Source of the DNA: Epiperipatus broadwayi
Lineage: Eukaryota; Onychophora; Udeonychophora; Euonychophora; Peripatidae
Reading direction: 5' to 3'
NCBI GenBank assembly: GCA_028023455.1
Contig: JAQFVV010000012.1
Coordinates: forward strand, 16,014,364-16,078,363
DNA: 64,000 nt
Both the position numbers and the translations under genes were made by a program. This document shows, piece by piece, positions 13,333-26,409 of this stretch. Under the pieces are notes generated by a model that was not told where the DNA came from, searched no databases, and was given only the letters and a program-made list of their open reading frames with translations. Each line of letters opens with the position of its first letter. Position 1 is the stretch's first letter.

Positions 13333-14267
13333 TTTGTAAAAATAAAGTTAAAAGCTCCTACAGTATTTTTAATCTTTAAAATAAACTAAATAACAAAATA
13401 TGCTCTGGGCAATATTCTTTTTCAAGAATTTTCTTCCAATTATGTTAATGTTTAATGAATATTCTGAAATTAAAACTTTTACTTTTAGAAAATATTTTAT
13501 TGAGCAAAATACTGTACATCATATTCTGAAAGGATAATAAAGGAACATTAAAGAATGTGCTTTCAACATAAATTGAAGATATTTTATTAATGTATATAAT
13601 TTGTAGACACTTGGCTCAGAGAAGGAAAAATGGCTGCCAAATAATTAAAATTTGCTAATTTTAATGGGGGGGGGGTGGTTTGTTGATTTATCTACATTTT
13701 TGTTGGTTTAGTTTACTTTGGATAGCATATAATTAAAATCATAGTTATTATACAGCGTAATTCGCGGCTCCATTGTAAAGGCTGTTTTTCTTGATTTTGC
13801 AACTTGTTAATCAAAGCTGCTAAAGTTATGTCTTCTCAATTAACATTTATTCTTTGAAAATATGTGGTGATTATTAGGGCTAAAGATTCCTAGATTCCCA
13901 GCTAATAAAAATTATAAAAAAAATTTATTTGGTCACTTGAATGGAACTGCTTTAAGTCTATTATTTTGGTGCTTGAAGATCATTTGAAACTGACCAGGAC
14001 TATTTTTTTTTCCAAATTGAGTATTATGCTAATTGTAAAAATGTATACTACTACTTTTAAACAAATTTGAAAATACATCAAAGAAAATAAGTTTTACAAA
14101 ATTTAATTTCTAATTTTTTTTTTGAAATTTTGATACTTCCTAAAATTAATGAAAACCTTAAAACGGAATTAATTTTCAGATTTATTGTTTAAAGTCTACA
14201 AGATGTTAGAATATACAAATTCATTTTTCACTAAGAAAATGGTCAATTTACACTATTAATTAAAGCT
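13333..14267. other. AT-rich sequence
   Basis: Contains a third partial copy of the TCCTACAGTATTTTT string near 13356, suggesting a local duplication around the SINE target, and a G-run near 13665. No genes seen. Confidence 0.4.
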
Positions 14268-14887
14268 AGCAAACTCTCTATATAATAATGCCACCAAATA
14301 CAAGTCTTAGTAATCGATGGATGCAAGAAGATTTGTGCATAAATCCCTATTTATATAATATCCCAATACTAGTTTCTAACTTTTTTTTGCTTTCATTAGT
14401 GAGGAGCCTTGGATTTGAGAGTACTGCATATAGATTTTAAGATTTAATGCAACCCTCCAGCAACCACCTTTTATCTACTTTGTTAACTATAAAGCTGTGA
14501 GTCCAAAATGAAAACACAATAATGATTTCAATCCAAGCTCATTCGCTTATAGTCATGACTATACAAGTGAATGAGCTTGAAATGAAAACATTATTGTTTT
14601 TATTTTGGACTCATATCTTTATAATTAATGAAGTATGTAAAAGATTGTGTTCATTTTGGGCTCATAGCTTTATAGTTAACTAAATAGGCAAAAGGTGGCT
14701 GCTGGAGGATTGCATTAGATCCTAAGATCTAGATGCTGTGCTCTTAAATCCAAGGCTCCTTACTACTGAAAGGCACCAGCTAGAAACTAGTCTGGGGATT
14801 TTGGTGAGTAGGCACTAGATAGGGATTTTATGCACAAACCTTGCATCCATTGAACACTTGATGGCATTACTGTATGGAGGGTTTGCT
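14268..14887. repeat. 620-bp long inverted repeat (palindrome)
   Basis: Arms start AGCAAAC at 14268 and end GTTTGCT at 14887. They are about 85-90% complementary by eye and meet at the exact centre AGTCATGACT (14551-14560). Shared blocks include AGGAGCCTTGGATTT, AACCACCTTTT/GCCACCTTTT and TTAACTATAAAGCT. The right arm has an internal ~60-bp duplication of a TTTTGG(A/G)CTCATA...TTTATA segment. A transcript from either strand would form a roughly 280-bp hairpin. It could be a head-to-head insertion of one repeat or a foldback transposon. Confidence 0.85.
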
Positions 14888-15369
14888 ACTGTTGTTAACA
14901 GCCTGTGTAAATATATGAAATGGTGATGACGACATGATACTTTAATGATTAATTAAAGCTATGAGATTTCTCATAAGACAAAATAGTTTTATATCCTAAA
15001 TTGATATATATATATATATGAGAGTTTGATCAGTTGTGTAAAAATATCGATATATATATATGTCATCTTTATTTTTTTTTTGTTCTTCAAAATTCACTTA
15101 AAAGTTGATTTGAATTGTTTGTCAAATAACATTGCTAGTCATTAATAGTATCAAGCATTGATTTATTAAAACAATCATTGTTTATATGTATGAATGCAAT
15201 GAAAATTTAAAACACAGGAAAGAAAAAAAAAAGAGGAAAGTCAAACGAGCAGAAATTTGTCAAATGAAAAATGATGGAAACTGAGCTAAATTTTTGAGAC
15301 AAGAACTAAAAGAAAAAAAATATGAGTGCATATTTATATATAGTAACTAATAAGAGCCAAAAAAATCAA
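14888..15369. other. AT-rich spacer
   Basis: Contains two (TA)n runs near 15004-15020 and 15048-15062; nothing else recognised. Confidence 0.4.
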
Positions 15370-15665
15370 GTATGGCTCAGTTGGTTAGAGTGTTACCTTA
15401 AATTTCAATAATCAAGAATCTAAGGACCCAGGTTCGAATCCCATGCTAGTACTGTCACTGGTCAGGCCAGCAACACCTGAAGAAGAGGGGAGAAAAATAC
15501 CTCTCGAAACGTTGTGCGTATACTAACCTGTTTGCTGTGATATTACTAACAGTTAGTGCATATACTAACCTGTTTGCTGTGATATTATTAACATTTGTTT
15601 GCTGTGATATTACTAACAGTTGGTGCATATACTAACCTGTTTGCTGTGATATTACTAACAGTTGA
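15370..15665 (+). mobile_element. tRNA-derived SINE with tandemly repeated tail
   Basis: The tRNA-like head (about 15370-15452) has acceptor halves AGTATGG and CCATGCT, an A box TGGCTCAGTTGGTTAGAG and a B box GGTTCGAATCC. The anticodon stem CCTTA/TAAGG encloses a 20-nt loop, too long for a tRNA unless an intron is present. A body follows containing CCTGAAGAAGAGGGGAG and CTCTCGAAACGTTG, a layout common to metazoan tRNA-SINE/LINE tails. From 15518 the tail consists of three to four copies of a ~45-bp unit containing CCTGTTTGCTGTGATATTA. No clear target duplication. Confidence 0.8.
15518..15665 (+). repeat. ~45-bp tandem repeats in SINE tail
   Basis: Units of the form TATACTAACCTGTTTGCTGT followed by GATATTACTAACAGTT, complete about three times with one truncated unit near 15595. 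The array follows the SINE body directly, and its first unit is the end of that body. Confidence 0.85.
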
Positions 15666-18600
15666 ATGCATTTGGAATATTTAACTAAAAATTAAAACTT
15701 TTCTAAAGACATTCAACACACATATTAGATGATGGAAATAGTCCAATATAAAAATACAGCTAGAACACCATCATCACAAACCTTCAGAAAAACATTGCAT
15801 TACATATGTTGTACTAAATTTCAAAATTTTTATAATAATAGACACACCATTCCTATTTGAATCTGTTGGAAGATAAAATCATGATAATGGATTGATCCTT
15901 AAGAATAACACTTAATATGCAATAAAACTTTTAGTAAAGCAAGAAACATGAAATATTGATGAAATCATAAAAGTATTTATATACAAAAAAAAAAAAGATA
16001 CATTTTAATTATGTTATCTTCCATTAATACCTTGGAATACTTAATATTCAAGCTTGTAATTCTCTTGGGCAGAGGACTCACGAATTATGAAAAAATAAAA
16101 AATTTAAATTAACTAACTATATTTGTAAATGCTTTTTATTCATGTTATTATATAATATAAATATTTACATTTAAGAAACTTAAAATTTAGCACTTTTTAA
16201 AATAAAACAAATTAATTTCGAGATATCTTAAAATATTTTATGAAAAAAATATATATCATAAATTCATTTGTTTTCATGAATGATGAATTTATTAAAAATT
16301 ATTATCAGTATATTATTTTTTCCCAAATCTTCAGATGTATATATTTTTATGTTGGTAAGAGACATAATGATAATCAAGTCATTAGCAATTGTCTTACTAT
16401 TTTCTTAAGCAAGTCTGGCAATTTAATATTTAGAGTTTGCATCATTAAAATGTTGGTTGTGGCTGCTTTCTTAGTAAGACCAAATGTTTCTATAATATTT
16501 GTTATTTCAGGATGACACAAAAGTTTAAATACTGTTTCTTTAAATGAAATAAATCTGATCATGAATAAATTTAAAAAAATATTAAAATGTTCCTTGACAC
16601 AATCTGGTAAACAGTAATTATCAAAAAAAAGTGATCAAATGTTAGTTATAATATATCTTCAGAATGAAAATATACAATAAATTTTATAGATCATTATATA
16701 CCTATGGATGTTTGCATATACATGTTTTTATGTAAATATGTTTGATAACTCCAAAGAGACTATGATCCTAAGCAAAAAAAATTACAATTATATAGTATCA
16801 AAATCTATCTCAGTAACTATATATCTGGGAAGTAATACCACTTACAGTCTTCATTATTTGTAAATTTATTAAAGGATTTAGATTTGCAATATAAAGCAGT
16901 CACCAAATTTAAAAAAATCAATAAATTTCTGATTACTTTAAAAATCTCTCTCATATGCAAGTGATCTGGATTGTAATCTCCATTTTAGCCTTATCTTTTC
17001 CCTGAATGAAAGTCCAGATATTAATTAGATTGGCTAAAGTTTTTAGCTATACTGCCAAACTTATAATTCACCCATAGCTACTTAATCTAATAATATCAAA
17101 TGGTAATTTAAAAAAATAATGCGAAAATTTTAATACAAATTTTATGACTTCTACATAATGGTAATAAAGGTTTAATTATTGTATACGTGCATGAAATTTA
17201 ATATAGAAAAACAGAATTATTATAATATATATTTTTTATGAGTGATGCTAATGGTTCATAAAGTGTTATACACCCTTGTATTTACATTTTTATGCATATA
17301 TAGACATACATACTTTCCATAAGGTGCCTGGCCAGAAATAATCCATAAAAAACAGATAAAGATGAGAAGTGATATAAAATTGGATTTTGCCTTCATCAAT
17401 TTTCAGAACTTGGAACAAGTGTATAAGCAAAAAATTTGAAAAACTGCTGTAAAATAATTCCTCTTTTTATCACAGTGGGCTGATTGGTTTCAATGATTAT
17501 ATAGATAAAAGGCTTTCTAATCATTAACAAGGAAATATTTGATGAAATATTTATATACTTACTTGACCATACATTGTTTGAAATATCAACCTGTGAATAA
17601 TAAAAAGGAAATTATAATGGCAGTTTTCAAAACATTAAAGATTATGTAGGTGAAATGCTGCAATAAATGAGTTTAGAATTGTGTTAAGATTATAGTTGTA
17701 GAACAAAAAAATAGATTCTTTGAATAGAAATACTATGATGAATAAGTACATGGCTAAAAAATTGTATTTTTAAACAATAAAAAATATTTAAAGTACATAT
17801 CAGTCATATGTCATAGAAATTATAAAAATTATCTTGGATAATCTTTACGCGATTATATAATATAACATTCTTAAAATAGAAATTAACTTAGATATGACAA
17901 AAATGAAAATATCACAACAGTAACCCCCTCATATTATTTCTCTCTACAACCATATGTATCAAGTGTGAGTGACGATTCGAAATAGGAATGCCAACTTGAT
18001 TTCTGGCTAATAGGCTTCACAGTGAAAACTAGGTTGCATATCTAGCTGCCATCTTTGCTTTCATGTTATTCAACTTAACTAAAATTTTAAACAGTTTGGC
18101 GAAGACTTTGAATTCAAAATAAGGTGCTTGAATAACTATTTAAATCTGACACTAGATCAAAATATATATTTTTGTTATGACTTTTAGCTTTCATTTAATA
18201 CCTCTAATAAAAAAAGTAATCCGCTCAATATTTATTTCTAGTCATCTATATAAACTTTTGTGCAAAATCTTGAGTAGTTAGAAATTTCATTAAACAGTAT
18301 CTAAAAAAAGGTAACTGCTATTGTAGGCATGCACAATCTAAATCTCCTTGTTTCAAACTTTTCTCACATCTCAAAGACATACATGACTAAAAAGATATGA
18401 CATAAATTAATCAGCCAATAGTCACAAATTATAACAAAACTATCAATTATTAAAAAAAATATTCTGCCAACGCACTAAGAACACTAAATATTAACTTCTA
18501 TTTATATGATTAATCAAAAACTTTGTTTGCTTAAGTTTTATTTAAATAAAATGATTACATATAAAACAAGTCTCAAAAATTATAAACCAAACTTAAATCA

Positions 18601-21600
18601 AATTAGTTATTCACATAGTAAAAAACCTGCATTTACATTCTCATATAAAATGCATATTTAATTTAAATGACACTATCAATATATTTAAAACAATAAAAAA
18701 GAAACACAAAATTTATTAGAATACATTTTGTGTTATAAAACAATACATCAAACAGCGACTAAATACATTTAAACCTTGATATGTACAAACTTATTATTAA
18801 ACATATGTCAAGTTCTATAATTATAATAAACTGGATTCTATATAAAGTAAAATACATTATAGATGTAATATTTCAAATTTTTATTTTTTATTTATTTAAT
18901 AATAATCCTATGTCTTGGTTGTTGATTGATAGAGTTCTAAATTATTATAGTCATGAATATCAACTATCTTAATATAATATCTTAATTTATGGAATCATCT
19001 CAGAAATAATTAATTTATTTCTTTATCTGAGTTATATAAATCCATACATAACTCATACTTCTTAAAGAAAAAATGATTTTTTCAAATATGGTTTGTCTTT
19101 AAATCCATAAATTAAATATCTATAAATCGGATATAACTTTCCTAAAGATAATTACCACAATCTTAATCCTACTGCCCAATATAAAGATATATGAAATAAA
19201 CAGTCATCACTTTTGAAAGATGCCACTTATAGTCAAACCAACAGAACAAAAATCAGCTCTATTATGAATGACAATGGACTACTATCCTAATTCGCATCAA
19301 AGTCATAAGTAAAAATAAATATGCACTCAACATATAATTGAAGAAACTAATTTACATATTTAAATTATTTAAACAATCTAATATATTGTACCATTTATTT
19401 ATATCTGGTACAAATATATTGGTATTTGGTAAGATATTTATTTAAAAGCTAAAAAAAGTAAATTTAAAGATCTTTTAAAAGACGCATTTAAAATTAATTT
19501 TTTTTTTAGTTAGTGTAATTTATTTTTTCAAAAACATACAATGAAAGCTAATTTTGTTGTTTCAAATTATTACTTTAATTAAAAATAAAAGTTAAAATTG
19601 GAAAGAATAAAAGACATGCAGATTACTAATCCAGATAAATTAAAAGGGAATTCCACATGCAGATTACAATCAAAGTTTTAAAGCTAATTAAAGATGGCAG
19701 AAAGAATTTATATAAAAAGAGAACTTTGTAGTTGGAAAATACAAAATTTTATGATAAAACAAAGATAAAAATATGTGCAGAAATCTGAAAACCGAACCTC
19801 TAGTATAAAAAGAATACCAGTGCGATCAGGGTCTTGTTTGTTTTTTCTTTTGGCTGGTCCTGGATCACGGAAGATCCAGGACCATTCTATGCTGAAATAA
19901 TTTGCCATGCAGGGTAGTCTGAAGCTTTTGCCAACATCATTCATCATGATGTCAACCCCAGAAAAGCTTTTGTGACTAACCTTAGGACGGACCAAAAACA
20001 AGTTAAAACAAATGGCCATGAGCTCATTCTACTCGTGCAAAACTATGCATGGTAATCCACAATCTACATAAACTCGTTAAGTTTACCGGTAAGATTATTC
20101 ATATCCTAATTTGTGACCCAAAGAATGTCCTCAACTAACATTAGTTATAAGCTTATAATACTGATAGATATTAACTTAAAATATGAAGCTTCTAACATCC
20201 ACATAGACATTCACCATTCTTATTATTCAAGGGACTTTCAGTTACAACCTTCTCGAAGGAACTTAAGAAGTGAACATTGATTATTAAATTGTTTTAATTA
20301 TTTTACCTAACTATCTGGATTAGCATATATAGGTTTTCCAATTTTAGTTAATAGGTGTTTTAAAAATATTTTAATTTGTTTGAATAAAATATTTCTAATA
20401 GCAACTTTTTATTGTGCATTATTAATGTTAGTTATTAAATTTATCAATATTAGTTAATTGTATAATAAATGTGTAAATTATCTTTGCCAATATCTTATTT
20501 ATTAATTAAGCCCTGGGAGTAATATTCTCTGAAAAATAACTTAAATTTCAGGAAATCATAATCCCGATTTTTTTAGTTATTTGCTTGGAGATTATGGGAT
20601 TCAAGGAAGTTAGGAGTCTTTTGACTATGGCGCTTTCATCGGAAATTCCAATAGTAATACGAATTAATATTAGGTAGAGTTAACCAGGAAATATAGATAT
20701 GTTCTAAAGATATGAACGAAATATTTTTCTTCTTCATAGCTTGATTAACTCGTGCATTCTAGTGTAATAGAAGGCCTATATCAAAATGTGAAAAACATTA
20801 CTATATATAAATTTGTTCAGATCAGAATGATTGTATATTATATTTAGAGTTGCAATAAATAAATAAAGAGAAAAAAATATATAAATATATACATTTAGTA
20901 TAAAAACTCAACATCTAATTCTGGTTTATGTGTGTATTGAATTCTTCAGCCAATATATGTCAACTGCTTGATAAAACAAATATATGCATACTTTAATATA
21001 AAAGTTGGCTTTAAAGAATATTTTAAATCCTATTATTCAACTATCCTAAATTAGCATAAAGAGTCTTATTTTCAATATTCAAATATTCATTTTAAAAATC
21101 TGTTAATTTTCAAATAATTTAGATTCACTTTAATCTCAGTGCATGTTAACAAACATTTTAAAACAACCCTTTTATTTCTTAACAGGTTAGACATTCTAAC
21201 TAAGTTTAAATTCTTTTCCTAATTTAAAATTAGAGAGCTCATAAAAATTAAATTAATATTTATTGCTCACAATTATGCATTAAAAATAAAAACATCCTTG
21301 TCTGCTACTTTTAATGTCTTTGAAGAGATTAATTCATAGTTTTTACTTCTATGGCAAAGTCTGCATCAGAAATTAGCCTGGGCTTAATCTTTCGATTTCT
21401 GGTGAAATTTTCTGATCAATAAATCTGATTATTATATTAACTAATGTCAAACTAATTCCATCCTATAGGAATTGCAACTGCAGAGGTACAATATTTAGCT
21501 GGTATTTTTGGCATTTTAGATACTCGGAAATTATTTAATCTCTCATGACTAAGCTGATTCACATTTACTAAGCACACACATCTGTGAATGCTTTATTCTA

Positions 21601-22718
21601 ATTTATATTATTCATAGATAGCATAAAAATAATAATCTACTTAACAGTTCATTCTAACATTAAAAGAAAACAATTTTAAACTAAAATTCATTATGAATAA
21701 TTTCCCAGAAAACAGATGATTTCAAAAACTACCTATTCAACTAATCAAAAACTACTTAATATATGTTTTAAAAATGCATGCATATGAGAATAATGTTTTT
21801 TTTAAAAATTATATATCTATACGCATTTGTAAAAATTATCCATGAATTAAAAATTTATATGAATATTATCGTTAATTAATAATGTAAATGTTTTTTTGAA
21901 GTACATTTAACAATCCATAATATATACCTAAAAGATAACTTTATCTTTAAAAAAAAAAAGATTAAATTACTGTAAATGGTGAACAACAAATTTTAAATAG
22001 ATGTCAGTATAATGGAATGTAGAAAAAAAATTGCTTCTCAAATAATTAAAAAAGAAAAGTAAATTAAAATAGACAAATAAACAGTGATTAATAAACATAA
22101 ATTATACCATAAGGGAAAAAAAGATAAGCTTAACATTGAAAAAATAATTATTTTTTCATTTATAATATATGACAATGACAATTTAAAGACTAATTCATAA
22201 AATCTAATGGAAGTATATGCAAAAGATTTAATATAAAAATTTAAAATTGAGAAGAAAAAAAAAGGAAACAAAAATAAGACACTGAGAAATATCAAGAATG
22301 AAACAAATGTTAATCATTTCAACAACAAAAAATAGTTAATAAAAATAAAATTGAAATGAAAAAAATATAATTTGATAGGATGAAAGAAGAGATTTAAAAA
22401 AAAAATAGTCAGATTATTGCAAATACATAATATAGGAAAATAATAATAAATTAGCTAAAGAATTATATAATTTTCTCTGTTTAATTTTAACATTTGCAAT
22501 AGAAGTTGTAGTTCATTCCAAAGAATTGAAATCCTACTATATATATATAAGTACAAATCTTACTTTAAAGATCAATAGGTAGAAACTAATTTTGGATTTG
22601 GATGTAACATAACCATCTAATATCTATTAATTATTTGGTATTTCAATAGATGATTCTAGAGTAATTGAAGTGAATTACTCCTTCAATGAAATGGAATAAG
22701 TCAACCAAAAAGAGTATG
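15666..22718. other. 7-kb AT-rich region without genes
   Basis: Very high A+T, homopolymer runs and only chance reading frames. The one compositionally distinct patch is 19780-20060. It is described separately. Confidence 0.45.
19708..20019 (-). other. unassigned 103-codon open frame in a GC-richer patch
   Basis: A minus-strand frame of 103 codons in sequence noticeably richer in G+C than the flanks, with mid-segment text such as VSHKSFSGVDIMMNDVGKSF and FRDPGPAKRKNKQDPDRTGI. I do not recognise it. It includes an 11-bp hairpin stem, GGTCCTGGATC and GATCCAGGACC, around 19857-19884. It could be a gene exon, a repeat fragment or chance. Just downstream (19614-19667) the string ACATGCAGATTAC occurs twice, 41 bp apart. 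Confidence 0.2.
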
Positions 22719-22911
22719 CAATTTATCCAACCCACTTTTAATACTTTTTAGCAAAAGCCTTTATTGTACATATATACATCCACTTTATATTTTGACTATC
22801 CTGCAGTCAAGTAAACTGGCTCTGAAGAAGACTGCGGGACAGTCGAAATGTAAGATATATGTGCAATAAAGGTTTTTGCTAAAAAGTGTTTAAAGTGGTT
22901 TGGATAAATTG
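22719..22911. mobile_element. 193-bp foldback element (MITE)
   Basis: The left end CAATTTATCCAACCCACTTT and the right end, as reverse complement CAATTTATCCAAACCACTTT, match over about 55 bp. They continue through CTTTTTAGCAAAAGCCTTTA on the left. The centre holds CTGAAGAAGACTGCGGGACA followed by GTCGAAATGT. Same family as 9898-10183, with the same CAATTT terminus and the same TATTTATA on the right flank. Non-coding. Confidence 0.82.
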
Positions 22912-25083
22912 TATTTATATAAGATATAGCAAAATAAAAAAAAAGGGTGATTTTGGCAAAAAGAGTATGATTTCATATTAGTTCTCCATCCATTGGAACA
23001 TAACCAGATAATAAAGCATTACAACCAAGTAAAGAAATTTAATCATTAAGAGTGGTGGTTTGTTAATATGAGATTCCCTAACACAATTTATTCTAATATC
23101 TCAATTTTAAAGCAACATCTTAAACTTTAATGGCTTGTAACTGAATTTTGAAAAATAATTATAAAAAAAAAAGATATGTGTAAATTTAAATATTATGGAA
23201 CCTAAAATATAATCAATTTTTTTTTCTCTCTTTATTTATAAAAATATTTTAAAAACACAAACTTTTTTTTTTAATAATCTAATACTATACAATATATATT
23301 ATTACAATATATACATTACAACTTAAAATCTTTAATAATTTACTTTTGAAAATTATTACAAAATAAAGTACAAATTAGAAATTATAAAATACATCTGACT
23401 TTAAAAATATGTACATTGTGGTCCCTAAATACAAATTCCTGCATTATAAAAAATTACATGTTAAATATTAGTTTATATTGAACATTAATTGGTATATATA
23501 AAAGATATTTTGAAAATTGATAATTTATGACATATATATATATTAAAGTCTACTTAAAGTACCATCTCTTCCAATTTCAGAAATGCAATGAATACTTTAT
23601 TATTTATATATTGATAACATTGAAAATAATATTTTTAAGTTTAATGAAATAGAAAATCTAGGAAAAAGATAAATAATTATAAGTAAAATAATTTTTTTCA
23701 TATTTTAAAGTGTTTAAACAAATTAAATACTTATTTAGAAAGTTCAACAAATCAAGATGATGTTAAGGAGTAAACAAATAAAATTTATAAGCCTTTATTT
23801 TTCCACATAAAATAATAAAAATACGAAAAACAAATGGCAAAAAAAATTAACAATAGAAGTGTAACTAAAGATGCAGTATTTTATCTATCAAAAAAATAAT
23901 TAAATTTTAGAAAGATAATTCTTTCATGTGAATAAATAAATAAAATTCAAAGATTGTAAGATCGAACATATGGAAAATAATGATTTAGAAGATTCTGTAG
24001 GAAAATAATAAAAGAAGTTATAATATTATATGATTTTAAAATGGTAGTCAATTAAAGTAATTTTGAAAAAATAAAATATATGAAATTTCCAATAACCGAC
24101 TATATGTATATATGTATCTGTGTTTATATGGGTATATGTGTACTTATGTCATATAGCATTTAAGTATATAGACATATAAAATAAAGAACACTTGGGTGCA
24201 TTCTATTTAATTAAATATTTGTTAATTATTATATAAATGATAGTAAATAAATATAATTATGTGCATACATAAGCATATAGAGATTTATTAATAAAGAATA
24301 ATAGTAATTTGTAATCATAAAAATACAAGCATCATTAATAAAATTTCTAAGGACAATGTGGTGCAGTTTGTGAAAATCATGAAAAATTGAACTGCAATTA
24401 ATGAATAAGGAATTAACTGGAACCGGAATGCAGAAAGAATTGGATTATTTATTACTTGTGTATTCTATAACAAAGAGTACATGCTAAGGGATTTTAAGAT
24501 AGATTCCAATTGATCAGTTTTACTTTGTTTTGATTCAAACAATATTTTTAATGTTCACTTAATGGAAGTTACTCTTTAAAAAAATACTGAATTCTTTATG
24601 AACAACACTATATATAAATATGTAAAAGTGTGTATGTATAAAATCTTTTATATCTCAATCAGAAGTTTGACTTTTCAATAGGAATGTAATTTCATGATAA
24701 TATTTGTTTTGAAATACTAGATTTTATCTTTTTTTAAATATCATATATTTAAAGAAATAACTTATTCCGATCTAAGAATATATGCACTTTTTCTGTATTT
24801 TAATTCTCTCTTAACAGAATACATATAATGAAAAAAAAATGTTTTTTTTTATTTTCATATCCAAAATATACTGTAGATATGGGGATGAAGTTGCTTCAGA
24901 AATAAAATTTAAATTCACTTTGCATTATACAGCAGAATACTTTCAAATAAAAATAAATTTAAAATGGATCAGTATTATACATATTTATTAGTTTTTCCTG
25001 CATTTTAAATAAAAATTCATTTTAAACAATGAATTGTTAAGTTTAGGCCATTAAATACAAAACAATTTCCCAATAAAATTAAT
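22912..25083. other. 3' flank and UTR of CXXC1
   Basis: AT-rich, no features other than the candidate poly(A) signal. Includes (TA)/(TG)-rich stretches near 24100-24180. Confidence 0.4.
24984..24989 (-). promoter_or_regulatory. candidate poly(A) signal of CXXC1
   Basis: AATAAA on the minus strand about 95 nt after the CXXC1 stop codon. The surrounding DNA is so AT-rich that this hexamer is common by chance, so this is only the nearest plausible site. Confidence 0.3.
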
Positions 25084-25227
25084 TCAGGAGACTTGAGGTT
25101 GTGAAACATGATGCAATGTGTCATGAGCAATAGTTTGATGAAGCATCAATCCTAGGACACCAGCTCGATTGGCCATAGCTATCCTTGTGTTACGTTCTTG
25201 TTCAAACAATTCATCTAATTTTAACCA
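25084..25227 (-). CDS. CXXC1: CXXC1/CFP1 terminal coding exon
   Basis: The last 47 codons plus a TGA stop of CXXC finger protein 1. The exon starts WLKLDELFEQERNTR, continues AMANRAGVLGLMLHQTIAHD and ends HVSQPQVS. The W(Y/L)KLDELFEQER and LMLHQTI blocks are the highly conserved C-terminal helices of the SET1-interacting region. The acceptor on the minus strand is TATTTCAG, and the frame continues directly from VRQ of the exon at 35239-35391. The extreme C-terminus has the length expected for the family but diverged residues. Nothing suggests a pseudogene: no stop codon, no frameshift and intact splice sites. Confidence 0.92.
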   Translation of the reverse strand, partial: WLKLDELFEQERNTRIAMANRAGVLGLMLHQTIAHDTLHHVSQPQVS

Positions 25228-26409
25228 CTGAAATACAAAATAGAAGAAAATTACACATACAGAAAACAATGAAATATTTAAAATTAAAAATGTACTTTAT
25301 TTACAAAATAATAGGTGAAAATTATTTAATATATAATTTTTGCCCAATATTCCCAAAATTAAGAGAATTTAACAATTTGAATTATATATTTCCAGAATAG
25401 TAGAAAGATTGCACAAATTGTTATAATCTTAAAGTGAGCCTCTTTTAGATGAAGGAAAACATGTAAAAAAATTTTTATTTGAAATAGTATAATATATAAA
25501 TGAAAGTATGAGTCAAAAGAATAAACATTTTAATGAGGATGATTTGGGCAATCATTTTTGTCGATAACCTTTAAGGAAATAAATCACAGAAAAGTCACAT
25601 GAAAGATTGATTTCTTAATGCAAAATATCATCTACTTATTAACCTCAAGAATATTTATCAAATACAAACAACCATAGTTGTTTCAACAACTAATTTGCAT
25701 TAAGATATTTCCCTTTGTGTTTTTTAATTGCAGATTCATGGAAGTAGATGATGTTATTCAGCAGGATACGTGTGTTAAGTACTTATTTTAAGAATAATTT
25801 TTTAAAACTTAGCTAGTAATTGTAGATTTCAATTTATAAGATCTTATAATGAAGTAGGAAAAAAACCAATGATCACACAAAAGATGAATAGAAATAAATG
25901 TTAATACTGAAATCTTTAAACAAGATATCCTGTTCAAAAATGTATGAAATACATAAAAATTCAGCCTCCCACCATTATTGTAAAAAGAAGTTGCTCTGAC
26001 AACAGAATGAGATTGTTATTATTTAAGTGTGGATTGCTTTCATATATTTACATATGTATTTACATTCTACAGTGGCTGCAGAAAGGAATTTGCTTCTTGA
26101 AGTCCGTAAAGGAACTGAGCAGGACAAATTTCCAATGACCACTCCATACGTTCTTATCATTGCAGCTGTTATTATTATGTGATTATGCATATAGTATATG
26201 AACATGGATGGGCTGCTCACCAACATGCATCACCCGGTATGGTGAGTTTATTGGTTTTTTATCGATGCGTTTAAGATCAAGAAACATCAAGGTCTTTCTT
26301 CTCAGTTTTCTTGAAGGCAAAATGAAAGTGTGTGTGAATGAAAGTTTTTTTTTTTAATTAATAAATATTTACAATCATGACAGACAAAAATAAATCATGG
26401 CCTTTATTG

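Noticed and set aside
16240-16562. Overlapping 91- and 62-codon frames on opposite strands
   Set aside because: Low-complexity A/T-driven frames with no family resemblance. Both strands being open at once is expected by chance here.
25185-25400. 71-codon plus-strand frame overlapping the CXXC1 last exon
   Set aside because: Antisense shadow of a conserved coding exon; no independent support.
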